Assembly: GCA_045589495.1 (NCBI GenBank)
Contig: JAZNPF010000007.1
Location: forward strand, 1 to 46,794
Length of the DNA: 46,794 nt
Direction: 5' to 3'
Source: SIG455 sp045589495
GTDB taxonomy: Bacteria > Bacillota > Clostridia > UMGS1810
Every line of letters begins with the position of its first letter. Position 1 is the stretch's first letter. Under the pieces are notes generated by a model. The model worked only from the letters and a program-made list of their open reading frames with translations. It had not been told where the DNA came from and searched no databases. Below, piece by piece: positions 34,955 to 42,251 of this stretch. Both the position numbers and the translations under genes were made by a program.

Positions 34955-35689
34955 TTACCACTCCAGCCATTTAAGTTTATGTAAAAATTTTCCGTACAAT
35001 TTATCGTACAGCCTTACACCTATAATACGCTTAACGAATAATGTCCGTTTTGCAGTTGGTGATATCCAGGATGCGCAAAAATGGTGTATGGAATAAGTGT
35101 TTTTAGTTATTATTTTTCTACCGGTATAATATTTCATAGGACAAAGATAATCTTCCGGCAATATATGTATCCCCATAAAAATCTGGTCTTTAATATTGAT
35201 ATCCATCCCAAGCCTTTTCATAGTATTTGTGTTTCTGTCAGGACAAGGGGTAAGGTCATAAGAGCCGTCAGATAGTATAAAAGATATATAGTCATAATCA
35301 GCCAGCAGAGCAGCAATCAATTGATTTCCCTTTTCACAGGCAAACCCAAGCCCCGTAGAAATTATTCCGTTATCGTCAAATCCCATATACCCGTTTTCTT
35401 TAATGAGTTCATCAAGAGGCTTTATAAGTTCAACATCTGTATCAAGATAAATTCCGCCTTTATCATACAAAACCTTCAGTCTTGCAAAATCACTTACAAA
35501 AGCCCACTTTCGTGCATCATACGCCTCCCTGGCATATTTGTTTTGATTTATATCAAAATTATCTTCATTTATACAAACTATTTTATAATCGGGACAGTAT
35601 TTTTTCCAACTTTCAATGCATTTTTCGGAAAGCGCAGGCATTTTGCCTTTTCCAAACCAGCAGTAGTAAATTACTTTTGGAATACTCAT
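34955..35689 (-). CDS. GT32-type glycosyltransferase (DXD sugar-binding)
   Basis: A 244-residue enzyme of the capsular polysaccharide/OCH1-like class. It opens IPKVIYYCWFGKGKMPAL and has the conserved SDFARLKVLYDKGGIYLDTD block with the metal-binding DTD at 83-85. The C-terminal part has YSIHHFCASW, typical of the group. It adds a sugar to the repeat unit. Its ATG overlaps the flippase stop (ATGA), with a GGAAG site, so both are made together. Confidence 0.93.
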   Translation of the reverse strand: MSIPKVIYYCWFGKGKMPALSEKCIESWKKYCPDYKIVCINEDNFDINQNKYAREAYDARKWAFVSDFARLKVLYDKGGIYLDTDVELIKPLDELIKENGYMGFDDNGIISTGLGFACEKGNQLIAALLADYDYISFILSDGSYDLTPCPDRNTNTMKRLGMDINIKDQIFMGIHILPEDYLCPMKYYTGRKIITKNTYSIHHFCASWISPTAKRTLFVKRIIGVRLYDKLYGKFLHKLKWLEW

Positions 35690-37191
35690 TGCTTTTTCTT
35701 CCTCCTGTATAATTGAAGAATAGTTTTAAAAGCAGATTTATTGAATATGAAATTTATAAGTAAATATAATACCACAATCCATACTGAATGGACGAGTCCG
35801 TTTATCAGCAATTGCAAAAAAGAAACTCCACTGAATGTGTCAACAAAAAATACAACCATAATCACTGCAAAAACGGCAGCGTTTGAAATTAAGATTTTAT
35901 ATGTACTCATCTGACTTCTTTTAAGGACTTTTCTGTTTGAATAGTGGATTGTTACTATTCCACGGTACACAAGTGCCGCTATCGTTCCGAGTATTGCACC
36001 GCATATTCCCATATACATAATTGATATGATGGAAACCGCTATGTTTATAATCATTTCCCATATTGCGTATGAACGGGTTTTTTCAAAATCGCCTGAATAT
36101 TCAATAATTCCATTGGCGGGCATTTTAACATTTGCAATTAAATTCATTATTACAAAAAGTAATACAAGAAATGTATTTGTATATTCAGCATCGTTTATTC
36201 CGCTTGTATATATCTGTATCAAGGGTAATAAAAACACCGCCATAAGAGTGTATATGATACAAGTTGTCATTATGTAAAAAGTTTCGTATACATTAAACAG
36301 TTTGTCAAACTTTTCTCTGTCTGTATGAAACATCTGTCCTAACGCAAAGGTAAAAGACGAAACTATACTTGTTATAAAATTCTGCACTTGAGAAAAGAAA
36401 ATATTATATATGGCATAAATGCTTACTGCCTTAAAATCACAAAGTACGGAAATAAGTATCACATCAGTATTATTGAATACCATTCCTGAAAGTTGATGTA
36501 CCAAAACCGAATTTTTTTGTGAAATAGCATTAAAATCAGGTTTCGCCTTTAAATCAAGCCATTTATATCTGCGTTTGGCATAGAAATATAAAAACGCAAG
36601 TTGAACAAGCGACATTATACAATAAACCAGTTGAATAAGAATGAGGCTGTCTGTTAAAAGTAAAACAAGTATTTTTCCTGCATTTGAAGCAATCTGAAGA
36701 ATTGTTTCTGCATTGTTTATTACATACTTTCTTCCGTCAACCTCCATAAGTATTCTGTATTTTGCCTGGACAAAATAACTGAATAACGCAGGCAAAGCAG
36801 TTAATATAATTATTAAAAACACTACATTACTGTCTATTGATGTTGGTATTACATACGCATATACAACGGCAATAACAAGTACGATAGCAAGATAGATTAT
36901 TCCTGTTCTTATATAATAAGAATTAGTAGCAGAAAGAACTTCACTTGCACTCTTATAATCTTTTTCTCCTATTCTTTTATAAAGAGCCTGAGTTGTAGCA
37001 AGACCCACACCTGCTTCTAAAAGGAGCATATATACGAAAATCTGTTTTATGGTTGAAAGTACACCGTTAACCTCTGAACCAAAATTTTCAAGATATAATC
37101 TCGGCAAAAGAAAACTTAAAGATATAAGTACAAACTGATATACAAGTGACGATACCAAATTATGTTTAACTCTTGAATCTTTGTCAGCCAA
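35686..37191 (-). CDS. Polysaccharide flippase (Wzx-like, MOP superfamily)
   Basis: A 501-residue protein with about fourteen membrane helices. N-terminal features are VKHNLVSSLVYQF and RLYLENFGSEVNGVLSTIKQI, with LEAGVGLATTQALYK after helix 2, as in Gram-positive polysaccharide exporters of this superfamily. It should move the lipid-linked repeat unit to the outer face. It is the first gene of the exopolysaccharide run. The start is TTG: a GGAGGTGG site lies just upstream, and the promoter and a leader terminator precede it. The C-terminus is very basic (RRKKK). Confidence 0.93.
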   Translation of the reverse strand: MADKDSRVKHNLVSSLVYQFVLISLSFLLPRLYLENFGSEVNGVLSTIKQIFVYMLLLEAGVGLATTQALYKRIGEKDYKSASEVLSATNSYYIRTGIIYLAIVLVIAVVYAYVIPTSIDSNVVFLIIILTALPALFSYFVQAKYRILMEVDGRKYVINNAETILQIASNAGKILVLLLTDSLILIQLVYCIMSLVQLAFLYFYAKRRYKWLDLKAKPDFNAISQKNSVLVHQLSGMVFNNTDVILISVLCDFKAVSIYAIYNIFFSQVQNFITSIVSSFTFALGQMFHTDREKFDKLFNVYETFYIMTTCIIYTLMAVFLLPLIQIYTSGINDAEYTNTFLVLLFVIMNLIANVKMPANGIIEYSGDFEKTRSYAIWEMIINIAVSIISIMYMGICGAILGTIAALVYRGIVTIHYSNRKVLKRSQMSTYKILISNAAVFAVIMVVFFVDTFSGVSFLQLLINGLVHSVWIVVLYLLINFIFNKSAFKTILQLYRRKKKQ

Positions 37192-37219
37192 TGCGCCACC
37201 TCCATATCATAAATCAAAC

Positions 37220-37252
37220 AAAAAACAACCCGGATTTTATCATCCAAGGTTG
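37220..37252 (-). terminator. Leader terminator ahead of the exopolysaccharide operon
   Basis: On the minus strand CAACC-TT-GGAT, a six-base loop, ATCC-G-GGTTG and six Ts form an intrinsic terminator. It is 28 bases before the flippase start codon and about 105 bases after the predicted transcript start. The plus strand has no T-run after the hairpin, so it acts leftwards only. Its place between promoter and first gene marks it as an attenuator. Confidence 0.8.
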
Positions 37253-37363
37253 CTGTCTGTCAATCATATCATAAACTGCCTCAGGCGATATCAAAAAGCG
37301 GTAATCAAAACCTACTTTTCGGCAGATTTTATCAAATTTTATATCATCTTTCCTAATTACAAT

Positions 37364-37392
37364 ATTATATCACCAATATGCAGTTATGTCAA
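37364..37392 (-). promoter_or_regulatory. Promoter of the exopolysaccharide operon
   Basis: TTGACA (37387-37392) and TATAAT (37364-37369) lie 17 bases apart on the minus strand, both perfect, with a TG one base before the -10 box. No comparable promoter was noticed inside the long run down to 19106. Confidence 0.88.
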
Positions 37393-37451
37393 TATATGAG
37401 GTCTAATTTCAGCGCTTTAAACACGAATAGTTTTCATGATTTGAAAATTGC

Positions 37452-37994
37452 TCATACACAGTTGGAAACATAATATTCAGTTGCATTTTCTTTGGCGATT
37501 ATTTTACCGGGGTTTCCCATAACAATACTATGATCGGGAACATCAAAATTAACATAGGTAAGCGGAGCAATAAGGACATCGCTACCAATCTTAACATTTC
37601 CTACAATAACGGAATTTGTTCCAATCCAACAATTGTCATTGATAATAGGAGTGCCTTTTCTTTTTCCGCGGTTTTCAATTCCTATTGTAACACCAGTACC
37701 GAGATTTATATTTTTGCCCAATTTCGCATCGGGATGAATGATAATACGACCAAGATGCCCTATATATAGCCCTTCACCAATGCTTGTCCTGGCAGGAATC
37801 TGAATTTTCGTCTTATTGGACAGATGCATAAGTCTTAACATATAAAAAAGTTTCAAAGGCAGAAACCTGCACATATTTGCTTTTCTGAATACAGATATAT
37901 ATTTTATTTCAAGAGGTCTGAATATCTTCTTTAAAATAGGTTCTCCGTTTTCTCCATAATATCTGTATAAATCTTTTTTAAAAACACTATTCAT
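37452..37994 (-). CDS. Serine O-acetyltransferase-like hexapeptide acyltransferase
   Basis: A 180-residue acyltransferase. A helical N-terminal part (KKDLYRYYGENGEPIL, RPLEIKYISVFRKANMCRF) precedes the left-handed beta-helix (IPARTSIGEGLYIGHLGRII, IGIENRGKRKGTPIINDNCW region, SDVLIAPLTYVNFDVPDHSIVMGNPGKII). It resembles sugar O-acetyltransferases of polysaccharide clusters as well as CysE. It sits just upstream of the promoter of the exopolysaccharide operon on the same strand and may act on the same polymer. No clear terminator separates it from that promoter. Confidence 0.83.
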   Translation of the reverse strand: MNSVFKKDLYRYYGENGEPILKKIFRPLEIKYISVFRKANMCRFLPLKLFYMLRLMHLSNKTKIQIPARTSIGEGLYIGHLGRIIIHPDAKLGKNINLGTGVTIGIENRGKRKGTPIINDNCWIGTNSVIVGNVKIGSDVLIAPLTYVNFDVPDHSIVMGNPGKIIAKENATEYYVSNCV

Positions 37995-38066
37995 TACTGC
38001 TTCACACTCTTTTTTCTTATGATTTTATAAATATTTTTTGTATACAACGGAACTATTATTAAATAT

Positions 38067-39290
38067 TTATGCATTCTTTCCTGCTACATATCCTGTAGAA
38101 AATGCTATTTGCAGATTAAATCCGCCTGTATAGGCATCGGTATCTATTATCTCGCCGGCAAAAAATACTCCGGGAACAATTTTAGACTCCATTGTTGTCG
38201 GGTTTATCTCTTTTACATTTACTCCGCCTGATGTTACAATTGCCTCTTTTATCGGACGAAAACCTGAAATTTCAAACTCAAGATTTTTAAGTATGCTTAC
38301 AAGTTTTTTTCTCTCCTGCTTTGTTATCTCATTGATCTTTTTATGAGCATCAATTCCTGAAAGCATAACAACGACCGGAATAAGTTTTTTTGGAAGCAAG
38401 GCGTCAAGAGAATTGATGAAATCTTTGTTTTTCAGTTCATTAAAATCACGCAGAATCCGTTTATCCAGTGTTGATTCGTCAAGTGCCGGCTTCAAGTCCA
38501 CCGAAAGTGTGTATCTGGCGTTTTTACGAATATGAGAACTTGCACTCAAAATAACCGGGCCGGAAAGTCCGTAATGCGTAAAAAGCATTTCCCCGAAATC
38601 CTCATATACTTTTTTGCCGTCTGACTTTAAAGTGACTGATATATTTTTCAATGACAATCCCTGAAGTTCGCTTATAAATTTTTCTTTGACTACAAGCGGA
38701 ACCAAAGAGGGTTTTAAATCTATTATTGTATGACCGAGTTCCTTTGCAAAGGTATATCCGTCTCCGGTAGAGCCGGTTAAAGGATAACTTGCACCACCGG
38801 TGGCTATAACAACGCTATCGCACTTAACAGCCCTTTTATCAGCCAGAACAACAGTTTTTGTGTTATCTCCATTTAAAATTATCTTTTTGACGGCAACCTT
38901 GACAATCTTTGCACCAGAGTCTAAAACATACTTTGCAAATGCATTTACAACATCTTTAGCCTTATCGCTTACGGGGAATACTCTCTCCCCTCTTTCTACC
39001 TTTGTTTCGACACCTAATCTTTTCAGCAAATCAATAAGTTCAGTATTTGTAAAAGAGTAAAAAGCACTATATAAAAAATTGCCGTTTACTGGTACATTTT
39101 TTATAAATTCTGAAATATCAGCATTATTGGTTACGTTGCATCTGCCCTTACCGGTAATAAGAAGTTTTTTACCAAGAAAATCGTTCTTCTCAAAAAGTAT
39201 TACCTTTTTTCCGTCCGCAGCAGCAGTTGCGGCTGCCATCATTCCGGCAGGACCGCCTCCAATAACGGCAACACGTCTGTCATTGTTCAT
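38067..39290 (-). CDS. HI0933-family NAD(P)/FAD-dependent flavoprotein
   Basis: A 407-residue flavoprotein of the HI0933/YhiN group, whose reaction is not known. The N-terminal dinucleotide fold is VAVIGGGPAGMMAAATAA (FAD), followed by LFEKNDFLGKKLLITGKGRCN, the family hallmark. The second hallmark, TGGASYPLTGSTGDGY, is in the middle, and the C-terminal FAD block is GVFFAGEIIDTDAYTGGFN. The frame is open to 39338, but the ATG at 39290 starts right at the Rossmann strand and has a GAGGTG site. It overlaps the end of the RpiR gene by eleven bases and is coupled to it. Confidence 0.92.
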   Translation of the reverse strand: MNNDRRVAVIGGGPAGMMAAATAAADGKKVILFEKNDFLGKKLLITGKGRCNVTNNADISEFIKNVPVNGNFLYSAFYSFTNTELIDLLKRLGVETKVERGERVFPVSDKAKDVVNAFAKYVLDSGAKIVKVAVKKIILNGDNTKTVVLADKRAVKCDSVVIATGGASYPLTGSTGDGYTFAKELGHTIIDLKPSLVPLVVKEKFISELQGLSLKNISVTLKSDGKKVYEDFGEMLFTHYGLSGPVILSASSHIRKNARYTLSVDLKPALDESTLDKRILRDFNELKNKDFINSLDALLPKKLIPVVVMLSGIDAHKKINEITKQERKKLVSILKNLEFEISGFRPIKEAIVTSGGVNVKEINPTTMESKIVPGVFFAGEIIDTDAYTGGFNLQIAFSTGYVAGKNA

Positions 39291-40146
39291 GCTTTTCATA
39301 CACCTCATATTTATCCCAGATATTTTCAAGTTCTTCAAAAGTATTTCTTACCGTGTCTTTATTTTTTAATACAAGTGCAACAATTATGGCATTTATAATG
39401 CTTAAAGGTGCAACAAGAGAATCCACAAAATATGACATATCACTTCTGGCAATAAGCGAATGTGTAGCAAAAGGTATAATCGGTGAGTTCATACTGTCAG
39501 TAAGTGCAACAACACTTGCACCTTTTGATGCCGCATACGAAACTGCCTTTACAGTTCTGCTTGAGTAACGTGGAAAACTAATTGCTATAACTGCATCACG
39601 CTTACCAACACGAAAAAGTTGTTCAAATGTTTCACTTGCAGAACTGGTACTTATTGTTTTTACATCTTTAAATATCAGATTAAGATAAAATCCCAAAAAC
39701 GATGCAAGTGATGAGCAACTTCTTGTGCCCAATATGTAAATTTTGTCAGCGTTCGCAATGGTATCAACAGCAGCAAGGAATTCCTTTTCATCAAGGTTTT
39801 CAACTGTCTGACGAAGTTTATCAATATCCGATTGAATGATTGTTTTCATAACATCACTTTCGCCAATCTTTGCAGTTGTAACTTCCATACGCTGAACGTT
39901 GGTAAGGCGGTTGCGGATAATCTCCTGCAATAATCTTTGGAGTTGGGGATATCCATCATATCCAAGTTCCACAGCAAAACGAACTACGGTAGATTCGCTT
40001 ACACCGGTTGCCTTTCCAAGCCCGGATGCCGTCATAAATGCAGCCTTATCATAGTTATCAAGTATATACGAAGCAATATTACGCTGACCTTTGCTCAGTT
40101 CGTTCATCGAATTTTTAATATGAGTGAGTACATCTTCACAAGCCAT
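39280..40146 (-). CDS. RpiR/MurR-family transcriptional regulator
   Basis: A 288-residue regulator. Residues 1-76 form an RpiR helix-turn-helix (SKGQRNIASYILDN, then TASGLGKATGVSESTVVRF). Residues about 120-255 form a SIS sugar-isomerase-like domain that senses a phosphosugar (IYILGTRSCSSLASFLG, VIAISFPRYSSRTVKAV). Such regulators control sugar or amino-sugar use. Its overlapping partner is a flavoprotein, not a sugar gene, so the regulon is not evident. The ATG has a GAGGG site; a csp terminator lies upstream. Confidence 0.94.
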   Translation of the reverse strand: MACEDVLTHIKNSMNELSKGQRNIASYILDNYDKAAFMTASGLGKATGVSESTVVRFAVELGYDGYPQLQRLLQEIIRNRLTNVQRMEVTTAKIGESDVMKTIIQSDIDKLRQTVENLDEKEFLAAVDTIANADKIYILGTRSCSSLASFLGFYLNLIFKDVKTISTSSASETFEQLFRVGKRDAVIAISFPRYSSRTVKAVSYAASKGASVVALTDSMNSPIIPFATHSLIARSDMSYFVDSLVAPLSIINAIIVALVLKNKDTVRNTFEELENIWDKYEVYEKHEQ

Positions 40147-40188
40147 ATTTGCACCCTCGTTTCTGTTTATCGAAATACTATATTAAGG

Positions 40189-40216
40189 AAAAAACCCCAA
40201 TGTCTATTGGGGTTTT
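40189..40216 (-). terminator. Terminator after the cold-shock gene
   Basis: AAAACCCCAAT pairs with ATTGGGGTTTT around a four-base loop, and six Ts follow on the minus strand. It separates the cold-shock gene from the RpiR gene. Confidence 0.93.
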
Positions 40217-40250
40217 ACAGATGAATTTAATTCAAATGCGTATATAATAA

Positions 40251-40451
40251 TTACGCTTTGGTTACGTTAGCAGCCTGAGGACCTTTTGCACCTTCGATTA
40301 CTTCGAACTCAACAGCTTCGCCTTCCTGAAGGGTTTTATAACCTTCCATAGTGATAGCTGAAAAATGTACGAATACATCGCCGCCTTCTTCACACTCGAT
40401 GAAGCCATAACCTTTTTCTGCGTTAAACCATTTAACTGTACCTTTTTGCAT
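40251..40451 (-). CDS. Cold-shock protein (CspA family)
   Basis: A 66-residue single cold-shock domain. It carries both RNA-binding motifs, KGYGFIE (RNP1) and VFVHFSAI (RNP2), after the standard start MQKGTVKWFNAE. Such proteins melt RNA structure and help translation in the cold or in growth change. The gene stands alone between its own promoter and terminator. The leader is about 80 bases and can fold into a hairpin, as is usual for csp genes. The ATG has a TAGGAGGA site. Confidence 0.98.
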   Translation of the reverse strand: MQKGTVKWFNAEKGYGFIECEEGGDVFVHFSAITMEGYKTLQEGEAVEFEVIEGAKGPQAANVTKA

Positions 40452-40540
40452 TACTTACTTCCTCCTAAATATGAGCAGTATCCTTACCACTCTTTAAAAA
40501 ATAATTCGAGTAGTAAAACATTTGCTACTCACATATTCCA

Positions 40541-40569
40541 ATATTACCATATCTTGATTTTTTTGTCAA
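40541..40569 (-). promoter_or_regulatory. Promoter of the cold-shock gene
   Basis: TTGACA (40564-40569) and TAATAT (40541-40546) are 17 bases apart on the minus strand. The leader that follows contains the hairpin GAGTAG/CTACTC at 40508-40530. Confidence 0.7.
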
Positions 40570-40633
40570 TCAATTTTTGGAAAACCATCATTATAATTTT
40601 AAATACTTTTTTTGTGTAAAACAGACAAACACA

Positions 40634-41254
40634 TCATAATGTGTAATATATCTGACCGACAGTTTTGGCAGATACATTTATTCCAAAAGTATCGGTTATT
40701 TCTGTAAAAAGTGCATCGGTTTTAGTTTTTTCACATATAACCTTAACTGTTACAGATTCTCCGTAATCAATATTCTCGACCTTAAAATCACCTGTTTTAA
40801 GTATATGCTCAACCTTACTTAAAAACGTATAATCACAATTTATCTCCATAATATCACAGATGGTTTTTTTCAGTAATCCGCACTCTGTAAGACAATCTTT
40901 AGCGGCTTTTGTATACGCCCTGATAAGCCCGCCCGTACCAAGCAAAGTTCCGCCAAAATATCTGGTTACAACACACACACAATCCGTTATACCCTCATTT
41001 TCAAGCATTTCCAGAACAGGAAAACCGCCTGTTCTGGTAGGTTCACCATCATCACTGTATTTTTTAAATCCGTTATTTAGTATAAACGCATACACGTTGT
41101 GGCGTGCACTGTAATGCTCTTTTTTAACTAAAGATATAAACGCCGCTGCTTCTTCCTCGGTTTCAACATGGCACATTGTTGCAATAAACCGCGACTTTTT
41201 TTCAGTTATTTCAGCAGTTGCTTTCTTCTTAACTGTTATATACGTTTTTTCCAT
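40634..41254 (-). CDS. YigZ/IMPACT-family protein
   Basis: A 206-residue member of the IMPACT/YigZ family. The N-terminal domain has the family blocks KKSRFIATMCHV, HNVYAFIL, SDDGEPTRTGGFPVLEML and VVTRYFGGTLLGTGGLIRAY. The C-terminal part has an EF-G-domain-V-like fold. The family is widespread, and its bacterial role is not settled; eukaryotic IMPACT touches translational control. A promoter lies upstream. A weak hairpin (ACACAT/ATGTGT) overlaps its stop codon and may end its transcript. Confidence 0.93.
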   Translation of the reverse strand: MEKTYITVKKKATAEITEKKSRFIATMCHVETEEEAAAFISLVKKEHYSARHNVYAFILNNGFKKYSDDGEPTRTGGFPVLEMLENEGITDCVCVVTRYFGGTLLGTGGLIRAYTKAAKDCLTECGLLKKTICDIMEINCDYTFLSKVEHILKTGDFKVENIDYGESVTVKVICEKTKTDALFTEITDTFGINVSAKTVGQIYYTL

Positions 41255-41329
41255 GACAATTCCTTTTTATAAATCATATTTGCTTATTCGTATCTGTCTA
41301 TCATTTCATTACTCAAAATATTTATTAAA

Positions 41330-41358
41330 AGAATAACATAATTATGAAAAACTGTCAA
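41330..41358 (-). promoter_or_regulatory. Promoter of the YigZ-family gene
   Basis: TTGACA (41353-41358) and TATTCT (41330-41335) lie 17 bases apart on the minus strand, about 75 bases before the start codon. Confidence 0.65.
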
Positions 41359-41393
41359 CAACCACAAAAATCAGATTACATAAAATTGCATTA

Positions 41394-41441
41394 TCAAATT
41401 CACATAAATATCTTGTGGAATTTGATGAAATATGTTATTAT
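41394..41441 (+). promoter_or_regulatory. Promoter with inverted repeat before the ZIP operon
   Basis: TTGTGG (41413-41418) and TATTAT (41436-41441) are 17 bases apart on the plus strand. An inverted repeat, TCAAATTCACA with TGTGGAATTTGA (41394-41425), overlaps the -35 box, so a bound repressor would block it. The regulator is unknown; metal or redox regulators are possible given the operon. Confidence 0.55.
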
Positions 41442-41468
41442 ATTTGTGACAGAAAGTGAGGGCTTGCA

Positions 41469-42227
41469 ATGAATATAGTATTACTTACCGCATTAGGTGT
41501 CGGGGGTGCCACCGTAATAGGCGCAATAGGCGGATTCGCCTTTAAAAACATTTCACACAAATTCAGCGATTTAATTTTGTCTTTTGCAGCAGGAGTTATG
41601 TTATGCGCCGCTTTTTTCGGGCTCATTCTCCCATCTATTGAACAAGGTAATACATTTTCTTTAATACTTTGCATAACGGGAATATTTTTTGGTGCACTTA
41701 TATTGAACTTTTTAGACAAAATAGTTCCCCACCTTCACAGACTATCCGGTACAGAAACCGAAAACCATACCGATGCAAACGACAAATTAAGTAAAGTTTT
41801 ACTTTTTGTAATGGCAATAGCAATTCATAATTTACCCGAGGGAATTGCAGCAGGAGTCGGATTCGGAACAGGCAATATTGCAGACGCACTCACTATTGCA
41901 GGCGGTATTGCTCTTCAGAATATACCCGAAGGTATGGTTATAATTGCCCCGATGCTTGCTGCTGGAATGAACAAAAAGCGTACACTTATGATTGCTTCGT
42001 TTACCGGTCTGGTAGAAGTCATAGGAACATTTATAGGATATTTTGCAGTAAGTATATCTACTACTGTTCTGCCTTTTGCTCTTGCATTTGCAGGCGGAAC
42101 TATGCTTTATGTTATAAGTGACGAAATGATTCCCGAAACTCACTCGCACGGAAGCGAACGCGGTGCAACTTATGCACTGCTTTTAGGTTTTTGCCTTATG
42201 CTTATAATGGATTTCTTTTTGGGATAA
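41469..42227 (+). CDS. ZIP-family divalent metal transporter
   Basis: A 252-residue membrane protein with eight helices, of the ZupT-like ZIP family that imports Zn2+ or related metals. The two metal-binding helices are evident: HNLPEG at 120-125 and QNIPEG at 150-155. A short histidine-bearing loop (HLHRLSGTETENHTD) lies between helices three and four. It is the first gene of a rightward operon with redox genes. The gap to the flavodiiron gene is 24 bases and holds only a ribosome-binding site. Confidence 0.93.
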   Translation: MNIVLLTALGVGGATVIGAIGGFAFKNISHKFSDLILSFAAGVMLCAAFFGLILPSIEQGNTFSLILCITGIFFGALILNFLDKIVPHLHRLSGTETENHTDANDKLSKVLLFVMAIAIHNLPEGIAAGVGFGTGNIADALTIAGGIALQNIPEGMVIIAPMLAAGMNKKRTLMIASFTGLVEVIGTFIGYFAVSISTTVLPFALAFAGGTMLYVISDEMIPETHSHGSERGATYALLLGFCLMLIMDFFLG

Positions 42228-42251
42228 ACTAAATAAAAGGAGTTAAAATAA

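Noticed and set aside
35321..35716. 131-codon plus-strand frame inside the GT32-type gene
   Set aside because: Antisense shadow over the DXD block; no ribosome-binding site and no promoter.
37192..37360. A c-di-GMP riboswitch (GEMM-I or class II) in the EPS leader
   Set aside because: I looked for this because of the c-di-GMP domains, but the conserved GEMM core sequences are not present; only a terminator and a coding-like frame are seen.
37400..37451. Terminator between the acyltransferase and the EPS promoter
   Set aside because: Only a weak TTTTCA/TGAAAA hairpin without a proper T-run; not reported as a terminator.
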